This document shows, piece after piece, positions 19,312 through 27,678 of a DNA stretch of 64,000 nucleotides. Numbering within the stretch: position 1 is the first letter of the stretch; the number at the start of each line of letters is the position of its first letter. The position numbers and the translations under genes are program-made. This DNA comes from Aurantiochytrium sp. KH105 (Eukaryota; Sar; Bigyra; Thraustochytrida; Thraustochytriidae), in NCBI GenBank assembly GCA_003116975.1, contig BGKB01000512.1, forward strand, positions 62,001-126,000. Direction: 5' to 3'. Below the pieces are notes generated by a model that saw nothing but the letters and a program-made list of their open reading frames with translations, searched no databases and had not been told where the DNA came from.

Positions 19312-20725
19312 CTCCGTCTGCTCGGGTGTCTTGCCCCACGACTTTAGCGCGACTGCCAGGACTACGCAGGCTGCGGCAGCAGCAGCACCCAATGCGCCAA
19401 GGGTTCTCGTCGTGCCCTGCGCGGGTTTCGGCTCTGCCGCGGCTCTACTCTACTGTTGTCTGGCCTCTCTTGCTCGGCCTCGCGCTCGTTCGAGGTTTGC
19501 TTGCTGCCGCTTGGCTCGTTCCGGGTTTGCTTGCATCGACCGGCCTCCACCTCCGCGTATGCGCCGAGTTCCCCTCCGCCCGCATCGCTGGTCCAGCCGC
19601 GCTCAGCGTCATCTCCGTCTCCCCTCTCCCCACCGCCGCTTGTTCATGGTCGTAAGCTGAGGTCACTGTCAGTCCGCGGTCGGTCGGAGGTCCCAAGACC
19701 AAGAAGCCGGCAGCGGAGACCTACGAGACAGAAGAAGAAGAAGAAGACCAAGAACGAACGATGCCTGCACCAGCAGCTGCTGCAGCTGCAGCTGCAGCTG
19801 CTTGGGCCTTCTCGCAAACGCGGCTGCGGCGGCGTTCGTTGGATCGTTGCTTCGTTTTCCTTCCTCCTTCCTCCTTCCCTCTCCTCTCCTTTCCTTTCCT
19901 TTCCTTTCCTTTCCTTCTCCGACCAGACCAGCCTCCTCGCTCTGCCGCCGATGACGCCGGCGCAGAAGAGCCTGGCGGCGCGTGACGCTTGCTTTTTGCT
20001 GGGCTTTGCCTTGCCTGCTTCGCGTGGCTCAGCTTTGCTCAGCTTTGCTCGCTCGCCGCGGCTTCCTCCCATCCCGACTCGTCTCATCTCAACTCATCCT
20101 CCCGACTCGTCTCATCTCATCTCAATCTCTCACCTCATCTCAGCTCATCTCAGCTCAGCTCAGCTCATCTCGGCTCTCGACCCGCCCCGCCTCGGCCTCG
20201 GCGCGCGTTTCGCCGCAGGAATCTCCTTCTCGCGCGGTCCTCGGCGACCCTCGGCCAAGGCTGGGTCCACGCCGCGTCCGCCCTCGCGCTGAACTCCCCC
20301 GCAGAGGGACCCGTCTGTGGGGCGGAGGGCCGAGAAACGAAGGGAGCGCCGCGCCGGAGCGTGCAGGGAGGATGCAGGGGGTCGCGAGGAAGCGATGGCG
20401 GCGCAAGCCTGTCCCTTTCCCGTACTTTTCGAGGGGGGGGGGGGAGAGGCATGGCGAAGAGGGAGCGAAAAGCAGCATGAGGCGGGGAGACTGCAGTTCA
20501 AAGGCAGGCAGGCAGGCAGGTACAAGAGCTGGTGTGTTGTGCGTGCATACGATAAGTTTACCCATACATAAACAAAAATAGATAGCTTACAGTCATGAAG
20601 ACAGCGGCGGCACAGGTGCCGTCGAAAGTCAGCACCAAAAAGTGCGCGCTTCGTTAGCGTGCGCAGGCTCCTCCTTCTGTCTCTCGTCTCTCCTCTCCTT
20701 TCCCTCTCCTTTTCATTTTCCCTCA
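19312..20725. other. gene-poor spacer with pentamer microsatellites
   Basis: About 1.4 kb. It holds the open hydrophobic stretch upstream of the SKL enzyme (19330-19392), GAAGAA repeats and AGCTGC palindromic repeats (19728-19802), a CCTTT/TTTCC pyrimidine tract (19850-19918), a CTCAT/CTCAG pentamer array (about 20080-20175), an 11-12 base G run at 20436-20446, and GGCA repeats at 20500-20520. Reading frames here are long only because of GC bias; none resembles a protein. Confidence 0.5.
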
Positions 20726-22210
20726 TCATGAGGCATGCGGGGAGAAGAGCGAGAGCAAGAAGCGCGAGCATCGGTCCATGCGGCGTGGCAAGCTGACTGG
20801 ACCCTCAAAGGATACAAGCAAGTCGTCCGCAAAGCCAAGGGCCACGATGCGAGCCGCGAGGTGCGCGCTGACTCGCGAAGACATGTGGCCGAAAACACTA
20901 CCGAGCGCAGCTGTTTCGTGACGCGCTGGCCTGACGAGATTGCGCAAATAGACTCTCTGTAAGCCACGAGTGAGAGCCATGGCCTCGACGCTGGCCGCGC
21001 GAGCATGTTGAATATCGTCCGTGTCATCCGCAGAGGAGGAAAAAGAGGAAGATGAGAGTGACTGAAAAATACGAGCGGTCGCGACGAGGCGACGCTGGAG
21101 AGCCTTGGAGCGCAAGAGCTCAAGAATGCAGTCGCTGTCCAAAGGGGCGCCGTGCGTGGCAGAAAATATGGACGACGAGGGACACAGCTTGGAACGGCGC
21201 AAAAGCACGCGAACGACGTCGGTCCAACCGTTCACACAGGCCTTGCGGAAGACATCCTCGACGCGCGACGCCGGAATGTCGGTTCGCGGATCCTCGAGAA
21301 GTACTGCCACCACTGCAGCGTGGCCTTGCATGGCAGCGCGCTGACATGCACGACTGTACATGGTGCTCGGGTCTGCGCCGTGCGCCAAAAGCAGCTTGAC
21401 GCACTCGAGATGGCCTTCCTCGGACGCGAGGCGGAGCGCGCCGCCAAGGCTGTATTCGTCAAAGTTGACGTGCGAGGCGAGCAAGAGACGACACACCTCG
21501 GCATGTCCCTGAACCGCGGCAAAGCGCAGTGCTCCGCTCAGGTTCGGATCCGCGCCGAGGTCGAGCAAGAGTCTCACGCACGCAAGATGGCCGAAGCGGG
21601 CGCTCTCACGAAGCGCAGCCTGCTGCATGCACCCGGGGTTGATGGCGCCGGGAAAGGTGTCGAGAAGCATTTGCATGGCATCAACGCGGCCTTGCTTGGC
21701 CGCCTCGCAGAAGATCGTCTCCAGGCCGCGCACCTTGCACAGTTCGGGCAAGCCGGCGTCCTGAAGCTTTCCGAGCGCGGCTTTCGCCCACCACGGCGAG
21801 TCCTGTGTCCGTCTCAGGTTCTGCACGGCCGCCTCGGACTCTTCTTCATCGACCTCGTGGAGTTCCAGCACCTCCTCCTCCGCACCCGCCACGCCGCTGC
21901 CCCCGCCGCCGTCGCCGTCGCCGCGCGCCTCCTGCTGCAGCTGCGTCGTCGGGGTCATCATTCTCGCTGCCCGCGCCGCGCAGTACTCGCCGAGCGCCTT
22001 CGCCAGCCACGACGAGGCGCCCTCCGTCGTCGCCGCCGCCGCCGTCGCCGCCGCCATCGCCGCCGCCTCCGCCCCTCGCGCTCCCGCTCCCGCTCCGCGT
22101 CCCTCCGCGTCGCCGCGCGAAAGTAGACTGCCTTGGCGCGCGACGCCTTCCGCTGTGACGATCTCGGACTCGAACATGGACATGGACGAGCTCCTGAAGC
22201 TCCTTTTCAT
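20726..22210 (-). CDS. ankyrin-repeat protein
   Basis: 494 aa from ATG 22210 (MKRSFRSSSMSM). Residues 40-150 are low complexity, with Ala/Gly-rich and acidic EEEVLELHEVDEEES segments. Residues about 160-370 carry roughly six ankyrin repeats, with words such as ARFGHLACVRLLLDLGADPN, AAVQGHAEVCRLLL and ASEEGHLECVKLLLAHGADP. The C-terminal 120 residues are helical and unassigned. There is no F-box, SOCS or membrane segment, so the partner is unknown; a protein-interaction adaptor is inferred. The 5' leader includes a tandem repeat with two conserved mini-ORFs, and the last upstream frame ends with TGA overlapping this ATG (ATGA). The start choice is therefore moderately uncertain; the frame is also open upstream without ATG in Arg-rich sequence. 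Confidence 0.85.
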   Translation of the reverse strand: MKRSFRSSSMSMFESEIVTAEGVARQGSLLSRGDAEGRGAGAGARGAEAAAMAAATAAAATTEGASSWLAKALGEYCAARAARMMTPTTQLQQEARGDGDGGGGSGVAGAEEEVLELHEVDEEESEAAVQNLRRTQDSPWWAKAALGKLQDAGLPELCKVRGLETIFCEAAKQGRVDAMQMLLDTFPGAINPGCMQQAALRESARFGHLACVRLLLDLGADPNLSGALRFAAVQGHAEVCRLLLASHVNFDEYSLGGALRLASEEGHLECVKLLLAHGADPSTMYSRACQRAAMQGHAAVVAVLLEDPRTDIPASRVEDVFRKACVNGWTDVVRVLLRRSKLCPSSSIFSATHGAPLDSDCILELLRSKALQRRLVATARIFQSLSSSSFSSSADDTDDIQHARAASVEAMALTRGLQRVYLRNLVRPARHETAALGSVFGHMSSRVSAHLAARIVALGFADDLLVSFEGPVSLPRRMDRCSRFLLSLFSPHAS

Positions 22211-22253
22211 CGTCTCTTCCCTCTCTGCCGCTGCCGATCGTGAACATCGACGA

Positions 22254-22378
22254 GGACAACGTGCACCGGCGCTGCAAGATTCTTCAGGTCTCGCTCTCCG
22301 TCCATGCGTCGATGCAGTCGGACGCCGTAGCGTAGTTCTTCTCCTCGAGCATCGCCATGTTTCCCTCCTCCTCCTCCT
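22254..22378 (-). repeat. tandem repeat unit, proximal copy, in ankyrin-gene leader
   Basis: A 125-base segment nearly identical to 22469-22593 (offset exactly 215; about eight substitutions). On the minus strand it contains a 24-codon ORF at 22284-22358 whose peptide (MAMLEEKNYATASDC then IDAWTESET) is conserved with the distal copy. Confidence 0.85.
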
Positions 22379-22468
22379 TTTTGGACGTCTGTCTTCCTTT
22401 TCATCGTCTCCGCCTCCTCCTCCTCCTCGTCGACCTCCTCGTCGATGTTCACGATCCGCAGCGGCAAA

Positions 22469-22593
22469 GGACAACGTGCACCGGCGCCGCAAGATTCTTC
22501 AGGTCTTGCTCTCCGTCCATGCGTCGACGCAGTCGGAGGCCGTAGCGTAGTTCTTCTCCTCGAGCATCGCCCTGTTCCCCTCCTCCGCCTCCT
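22469..22593 (-). repeat. tandem repeat unit, distal copy, in the divergent ankyrin/Elongin A promoter
   Basis: Second copy, 215 bases upstream of the proximal one. Its minus-strand ORF 22499-22567 (22 codons) encodes MLEEKNYATASDC then VDAWTESKT. Differences from the other copy in this frame are one synonymous change, I/V and E/K. The frame stays open further upstream through KEAEEGNRA, giving a TPR-helix-like pattern. Confidence 0.85.
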
Positions 22594-22829
22594 TCTGGCC
22601 AGTCTTCCTCTTTATACTCGACACGCGAGGCTCGGAGCCCGAGCAAAGCGGAGCTCACCTCGCGCGCCGCCGCTCCGCTGCCGCGATCGAGGGCGAGAGA
22701 AGCGCATCGCGGAGGGCGCGAGGCGCTCGTGGACGACTCGCGCGCGGCCGCCGTAGACGCGGCCGAGAAGCGGAGGCCAAAGCGGCGGCAGCGGTCCTGG
22801 CGGTGGCGGTGCTGGTGGTGCAAAAGACC

Positions 22830-23504
22830 ATGTTTGGGGGCGACGACAAGGACGCCAAGAGGGACGACGACCTCCTGGGCGCGGGCCAAGAGGCCCAAGA
22901 CAGCGACGGCGTGCCGACGCTCGTGGAGCTCTGCAAAAGGTGTCTGGTGGCGAGCTTGCGCGACTATGAGAGGAAGCCGCTGCACCTGCCGGACGTGGCG
23001 CTCGAGGAAGTGCTCAAGATTGCGGGCTCGCAGGTTTCGCCAGAGCTCCTGCGCAAGATCGATGAAGACCGCGATGGAGATGCAACTGTGCGCGACATGC
23101 TCGAACCATTCTGGGAGCAGGTCTGCAAACGCAAATTTCGGACCTCCTGGGAGACGGCCTTGGAACGACACAAAACATGGCGTCGTCGTTACCGCCACCT
23201 GGAGAAACAACTCAACAAACGCATGAAGGCCACAGAACGTCTTGCCGAGAAGCGCAAGCGAGAGGACGAAAAGTCTCGCAAGGCTAAACGTGTCAAGCCG
23301 ATGTCCATGAATTCGGGCCTTCGTGTGCCAACGAACCGTCAGCTCCAGGACGGCTTTATGAACCCTGGTGTTTCTCGTCCGCGGAGCACACGCGGGGCAT
23401 CCCGGGCAATTCGTACTTCGCGACCTCCAGAGGATCGCATGGCCAAGGTGATGCGACTCGCTGGCAAGTCTGCAAATTTAACTCGCGCCAAACCGAATCG
23501 CTGA
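22830..23504 (+). CDS. ELOA: Elongin A-like protein with BC box
   Basis: 224 aa from the first ATG (MFGGDDKDAK). Elongin A is the transcription-elongation and Cul5-ligase substrate subunit that binds Elongin B/C. Residues 30-39 read TLVELCKRCL, an exact fit to the BC-box consensus (T/S/P)LxxxCxxx(hydrophobic). The Elongin A core follows: VALEEVLKIAG and SPELLRKIDED match the repeated LxxVL and QLxxIE elements, then FWEQVCKRKF and a W-rich helix ERHKTWRRRYRHLEKQL like the ESWREMYLRLQ segment of animal Elongin A. The tail (150-224) is Lys/Arg-rich. The N-terminal TFIIS-like domain of animal Elongin A is missing, as in fungal Ela1. It shares a 619 bp divergent promoter with the ankyrin gene. Confidence 0.75.
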   Translation: MFGGDDKDAKRDDDLLGAGQEAQDSDGVPTLVELCKRCLVASLRDYERKPLHLPDVALEEVLKIAGSQVSPELLRKIDEDRDGDATVRDMLEPFWEQVCKRKFRTSWETALERHKTWRRRYRHLEKQLNKRMKATERLAEKRKREDEKSRKAKRVKPMSMNSGLRVPTNRQLQDGFMNPGVSRPRSTRGASRAIRTSRPPEDRMAKVMRLAGKSANLTRAKPNR

Positions 23505-24173
23505 ATCCTCGTGGCTTGGCGCTGCGACTTTAGCTTTCGAGATATTCACATCATGGCAAGATGGCATACTTTCTGAGAGCGAGAGATCGTAGTCATGCTT
23601 GCCCCGCTGAAATGAAATTGTACATTGAATATCATACCTCCATCCAGGAAGGAACGATTTTACCGACCCATTCTGTTTCCATTTCTTTCTCGTTCGTTGT
23701 TGCTGGCGTCTCCTCACGAGCACGTTCTTGCCCAAGTCTCTTTTTAGTATGCTGCTTAGCCTGTCAAGGCCTCTCTCGCGTCTTGGCTCCCATTACTCCT
23801 CGATGGAGCCTCCATCCTTTTGCTAGTGGGCGGGCTGGCTGGCCGGCTGGCTGGCTACCTGCGGCACGCGGCCTTTACTAGACCTCGGAGACACTCTGTC
23901 TGAGTCCCGGTCAGCGCCATGATGGGCCCCTATTCTTTTTCTGCTCAACGGCAAAATACAAACAAGGTGACGAGCTGCGCGTCTTAAGGACGTGGCAGCG
24001 GGCCCTGCTGGGCGCGAGCGAACTCATCCGCTCGCAGGTCTCGCTTGCGCAAGAGGAAGAGCGAGCCAGAAGGGGAGAGAGCACAGGGGCCAAACGGCGA
24101 GGGTCGCGCGTATTGTAACGCGCGATACCATCGACCTGCGCAGTGGCGCACCACCAACAACAAGGACAACAAC
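23505..24173. other. intergenic between Elongin A-like and katanin genes
   Basis: About 670 bp, both neighbours on the + strand. GGCTGGCT/GGCCGGCT repeats lie near 23828-23860. The katanin frame is open for 130 bases before its first ATG. Nothing else was recognised. Confidence 0.4.
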
Positions 24174-25895
24174 ATGGCGGACGCTGTCGTGGAGGACTTG
24201 CCCGAGCTCGTGCAGAGAGCGCGCGAGAGCGCTCTCTTGGGAGACTACAGCCGTGGCGAGCAGCTTCTCGACGACGCACATCGAATGGCCAAGGCACAAG
24301 TTGCCTCGTGCAAAAAAATTGCTGCGCAACGCAGGGTTGATTCGGATGGGCTTGACGATGGTGATGATGACCTTTCGGCCAAAGATCGCGAGGCTCGAAG
24401 GGCACTTGCGTCCTGGGAAACCGTCTTGAGCGCCGTGGCACAGGAGAGGTCTGTGGTCGCAGGTCTGCGAGCGACTCTCGAGGGGAAATGCGCCAAAGCC
24501 ACCCCTCTGATTACCCCAGGCTTCGGCCAAGATCGCCGAAAAAATGCTCGAGGTGGTCGAGGCATTCCTAAAGACGAGTGTTTCCCTGGCCGTGGCGGAA
24601 GCGGCGGTAACGGTGGCGGTAACGGTGGTGTTCACGATGATGACGATGACCAAAACTCAAACTCACCGCACGACACTCCGATTTGGCGTCAGGCTGCTCC
24701 GAGCAGCGCTGACCCGCAGCGACGACCTACGTCCGGGAGGACAGCGAGAACACGAGGACCAGGACCGCGCAGGGTACAGCGACAGTCTACAGGATCGAAT
24801 CAGCGCACACCCGGTCCTTCGGCGTCTCGACGGGAAAGCGGAGCAGAGCGCGCCGGAGGCGGAGCGAGCAAGGCGCGACGAAAGCGAAGCGGAGCCAGCA
24901 AATCCACGAGCAACGAACCCACAACGTACGCCGAAGCGATGGAGGGCAGTCCTGATCTTGAGCTTATCAAACAGATTGAATCGACCATGCTTACGCGCAA
25001 TCCGAATGTGCGCTTTGACGAAATTGCGGGTCTTCAAGGAGCTCAGCGTGTGCTTCAAGAGGCTGTACTATATCCTCAAATCATGCCACAATATTACAAG
25101 GGTATTCGCCGACCATGGAAAGGCGTTCTTCTCTTTGGTCCCCCTGGCACAGGCAAGACGATGCTGGCCAAGGCGATCGCATCCGAGTGCGAAACGTGTT
25201 TCTTCAATGTGGCCAGCTCCTCACTCACGTCCAAGTGGCGCGGAGAGAGTGAAAAGATGGTCAGTATCCTCTTTGATATGGCACGCTTCTATGCACCTTC
25301 GACGATCTTTATTGATGAAGTCGATTCCATTGCATCAGCCCGTGGGTCATCGACGGAACACGAGGCGAGTCGCCGCGTCAAATCAGAGCTGCTCACGCAA
25401 ATGGACGGCGTTTCCGATGAGGCGGAAAAAACGGTCATTGTGCTGGCCGCCACGAACCTGCCTTGGGACCTCGACGATGCGATTCGCCGACGGTTGGAGA
25501 AGCGCATCTATATTCCGCTCCCGGACGCAGCTGGTCGTCGCGATCTCTTCAAGCTGGCGACGCGGTCTGTGGAGCTTGAGGATAATGTCGATTTTGACGA
25601 GCTTGCGCGACTCAGTGAGGGCTACAGTGGCGCTGACATCTCCAACGTGTGCACGGAAGCCTCGATGATGCCAGTGCGACGCATCGTTGAGCGCGCAACG
25701 CGTGATGTTCGTGCCGCGGGAGGCGGGCTCCGCCAGGAAATTAAGAAACTCAAGGAAATTGGCGAGTCGGCAACGTCAAGTCCTCCCGTTGCGCAGGCCG
25801 ACTTTGAGGTCGCTCTCAGCAACGTGCAAAGCTCCGTCGGCGACCGCGACCTTTCCAAATATCAGACATGGATGGACACATACGGTGCACTGTAA
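24174..25895 (+). CDS. KATNA1: katanin p60 catalytic subunit (AAA microtubule-severing ATPase)
   Basis: 573 aa from ATG 24174 (MADAVVEDLPELV). The N-terminal three-helix microtubule-interacting domain (about 1-75) includes ARESALLGDYSRGEQLL, matching the AxExALLGNYD pattern of katanin p60. A disordered Ser/Arg/Gly linker runs 80-260. The AAA module begins near 275 (VRFDEIAGL). It has Walker A GPPGTGKT at about 322-329, pore loop KWRGESEK, Walker B IFIDEVDS near 377-384, a second-region ATNLPWDLDDAIRRRLEKR with arginine finger, and the Vps4-type C-terminal helix ending YQTWMDTYGAL. The ending and pore loop separate it from spastin, fidgetin and Vps4. It severs microtubules, in spindle and flagellar turnover. 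Intronless. Confidence 0.95.
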   Translation: MADAVVEDLPELVQRARESALLGDYSRGEQLLDDAHRMAKAQVASCKKIAAQRRVDSDGLDDGDDDLSAKDREARRALASWETVLSAVAQERSVVAGLRATLEGKCAKATPLITPGFGQDRRKNARGGRGIPKDECFPGRGGSGGNGGGNGGVHDDDDDQNSNSPHDTPIWRQAAPSSADPQRRPTSGRTARTRGPGPRRVQRQSTGSNQRTPGPSASRRESGAERAGGGASKARRKRSGASKSTSNEPTTYAEAMEGSPDLELIKQIESTMLTRNPNVRFDEIAGLQGAQRVLQEAVLYPQIMPQYYKGIRRPWKGVLLFGPPGTGKTMLAKAIASECETCFFNVASSSLTSKWRGESEKMVSILFDMARFYAPSTIFIDEVDSIASARGSSTEHEASRRVKSELLTQMDGVSDEAEKTVIVLAATNLPWDLDDAIRRRLEKRIYIPLPDAAGRRDLFKLATRSVELEDNVDFDELARLSEGYSGADISNVCTEASMMPVRRIVERATRDVRAAGGGLRQEIKKLKEIGESATSSPPVAQADFEVALSNVQSSVGDRDLSKYQTWMDTYGAL

Positions 25896-26167
25896 ATTGT
25901 AACAACGACTACGCCTGTCCATGCGGGGCCTTTATCCTCGTGTGATCGATGACGAGATGGAAAAACGTAGAATCAACACATTGGGTTACATCCTGCATTT
26001 CCTTGCGCTGACAGATATCTATTCTTTCTTTTCTTTTTTCCTTCTTTTCTATTTTCCCATTTTGATTTGGACAAGTTTCCGTCGGAAATAGAGTTTGCAG
26101 TTTGCAAGGTCAGTTTGCAAGGCCGTGGAGAAGCTATGAAAAATCGCGATTGCTGCACGCCTCGTCC
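25896..26167. other. convergent 3' spacer, katanin / deaminase
   Basis: A 272 bp convergent gap with a T-rich TTTCTTTTCTTTT tract near 26022-26055 and two AGTTTGCA(A) direct words near 26095-26118. No gene. Confidence 0.4.
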
Positions 26168-26656
26168 TCATTTCGCTTCTTCGAGTCGAGGAGACGCTTT
26201 TTCTTTGACGACTTCCAGTGCCTCGTCCTCGAGCACACCCTGACGAAATTCACTGCAAGTTGTCCACGGTTTGGCGGCCTTGACAACCTCCTCAAAGGAG
26301 ATGCTGATTTGCATTTGGCCCGCCTCGGAAATGAGCCGCTTAATCGTTGCGCCAAAGACAACGCGCGAGACGCGGCTCCACACGATTGCAGTCGCACACA
26401 TCGGGCACGGTTCGCTGCTTGAGTAAAGCGTGCAGCCCTCCAGGTCGGCGGTATCGTCTGGGAGCGCATGCTGAGCTATACGGATGGCGTTCATCTCGGC
26501 GTGACGCGTGCAATCCCGATCTTTGACACCAGTGTTGAACGCCCTTGCCAAGACTTTGCCATTTCCATCCACAATCACGGAGCCATAAGGCCAATCGCCT
26601 TCCTTGGAAAGCTCAATAGCCTCGCGCATAAACTTCTCGTCCAGCTCGTCACCCAT
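26168..26656 (-). CDS. cytidine-deaminase-fold enzyme, guanine deaminase / nucleoside deaminase type
   Basis: 162 aa from ATG 26656 (MGDELDEKF). The catalytic zinc motif RHAEMNAI supplies His and the proton-shuttling Glu, and SSEPCPMCATAI supplies the two Cys ligands. The order and spacing are those of the CMP/dCMP deaminase superfamily. PYGSVIVDGNGKVLARAFN and SRVSRVVFGATI resemble small bacterial guanine deaminases and plant nucleoside deaminases more than TadA, which has a different loop after the PCxxC. The exact substrate (guanine, guanosine or tRNA adenosine) cannot be fixed from sequence. The C-terminus ends in a short basic tail without tag. The region just upstream contains GCGCTGCGCTGC repeats (about 26667-26690). 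Confidence 0.85.
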   Translation of the reverse strand: MGDELDEKFMREAIELSKEGDWPYGSVIVDGNGKVLARAFNTGVKDRDCTRHAEMNAIRIAQHALPDDTADLEGCTLYSSSEPCPMCATAIVWSRVSRVVFGATIKRLISEAGQMQISISFEEVVKAAKPWTTCSEFRQGVLEDEALEVVKEKASPRLEEAK

Positions 26657-27678
26657 CCTGCGCTGCGCTGCGCTGCGCTGCGCTGCGTTCGCGAGTCGCG
26701 TTGTCACGTGTCGCGAGTCGTGTCGCGTGTCGTGGGACCAAAGTATTCTACTACCTCTGACGTCGATGACTCTCGACGTGTCCTAGCCTCTGCTCTTGCT
26801 TGCGACGTGTCCGCGGTAGCGGGTCCACCGCGCCGCAAGATGTCTTCTCAGCCTGGTCTGCTCTGAGTTCGCAGGAGCCCGAAAATGTGGTCAGCGCCTC
26901 ATGCCACCCTGCGCAACTCTTTTTTCTTTGACCTCGGCCTCGAAGAAAGAGTTGCGCAAATTGATGGGTTGTGCAAGCTCCAAATGTTTCGGGGTACCGC
27001 AACAAGGTCGACGGCGAACCAGATATCCGTTCACGGACACAATCCTCAGCTCAGGCTGCGAGTGACTGAGTGAGTGAGTGAGTGAGTGTATGTGTGTGTT
27101 TGTAGCAGGCTGGGGCCGTGCGGCCCTAGCCGGATGCATTGAGGAAGAAAAGCAAGCAGGCAGATTACGCTATGGTATCTATATATCAATCCATCCACCA
27201 GACGGCCGGTCGGTCGCACACGTCGACAGCGCCGCAAGACATTCTTTGCACATAATCGGCAGGCATAGAGCCATCGATCTGACCTCTGCCAGGTCAATTA
27301 TCAAATATCATTCGTTTACACCTCATCATCGCTTTGCATTTTCTTTCGAGCAGCCGGTGGCCGGCCTGTGGTGAAATTGATAGTGATCTTATTTTGCCCC
27401 TGAGGGAGAGAGAGAGAGAAATACGGCTGGCGAGGTGAGCGCACAAATTCTGACGCGACGGAAACCAAGTCCTAAGACGATAGAGAAGCGCCCAAGTCGC
27501 CACACCAAGGCGACTCAGAGCAAGTCAAAACAAAACAAGGCCAGACCTGGCGATCGCACGCACGAGTGGTGTCGCGATAGATGCGCGTGCGCTGTCCGCG
27601 TGCCTCAGCCTACGAGTGCGGCGCGGCTGCAGGCACCAACCCTTCTCGGCTTGCGTGCCGTACGAGCCGACTGAGATA
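26657..27678. promoter_or_regulatory. divergent region, deaminase / LRRC9, with small hairpin and GAGT repeat
   Basis: About 1 kb. It contains CTGCG and TCGCGAGTCGTGTCGCG repeats near the deaminase start, a perfect 13-base inverted repeat TGCGCAACTCTTT (26910-26922 with 26946-26958), a GAGT microsatellite (about 27060-27088) running into GTGTGT, a TATCTATATATC stretch near 27176-27187, and a GAGAGAGAGAG run near 27405-27419. No gene recognised. Confidence 0.45.

Noticed and set aside
19456-20581. Overlapping frames through the pentamer repeats
   Set aside because: They only translate microsatellites (CTCAT, CCTTT, AGCTGC); not protein-like.
20726-22210. Ankyrin protein as an Arg-rich 588 aa form beginning near 22492
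   Set aside because: The upstream part has no ATG before 22210 in a convincing context and reads through the tandem repeat in a non-conserved frame.
24544-25668. Second + strand frame of 374 codons inside katanin
   Set aside because: Overlaps the AAA gene in another frame; Arg/Ser-rich shadow without motifs.
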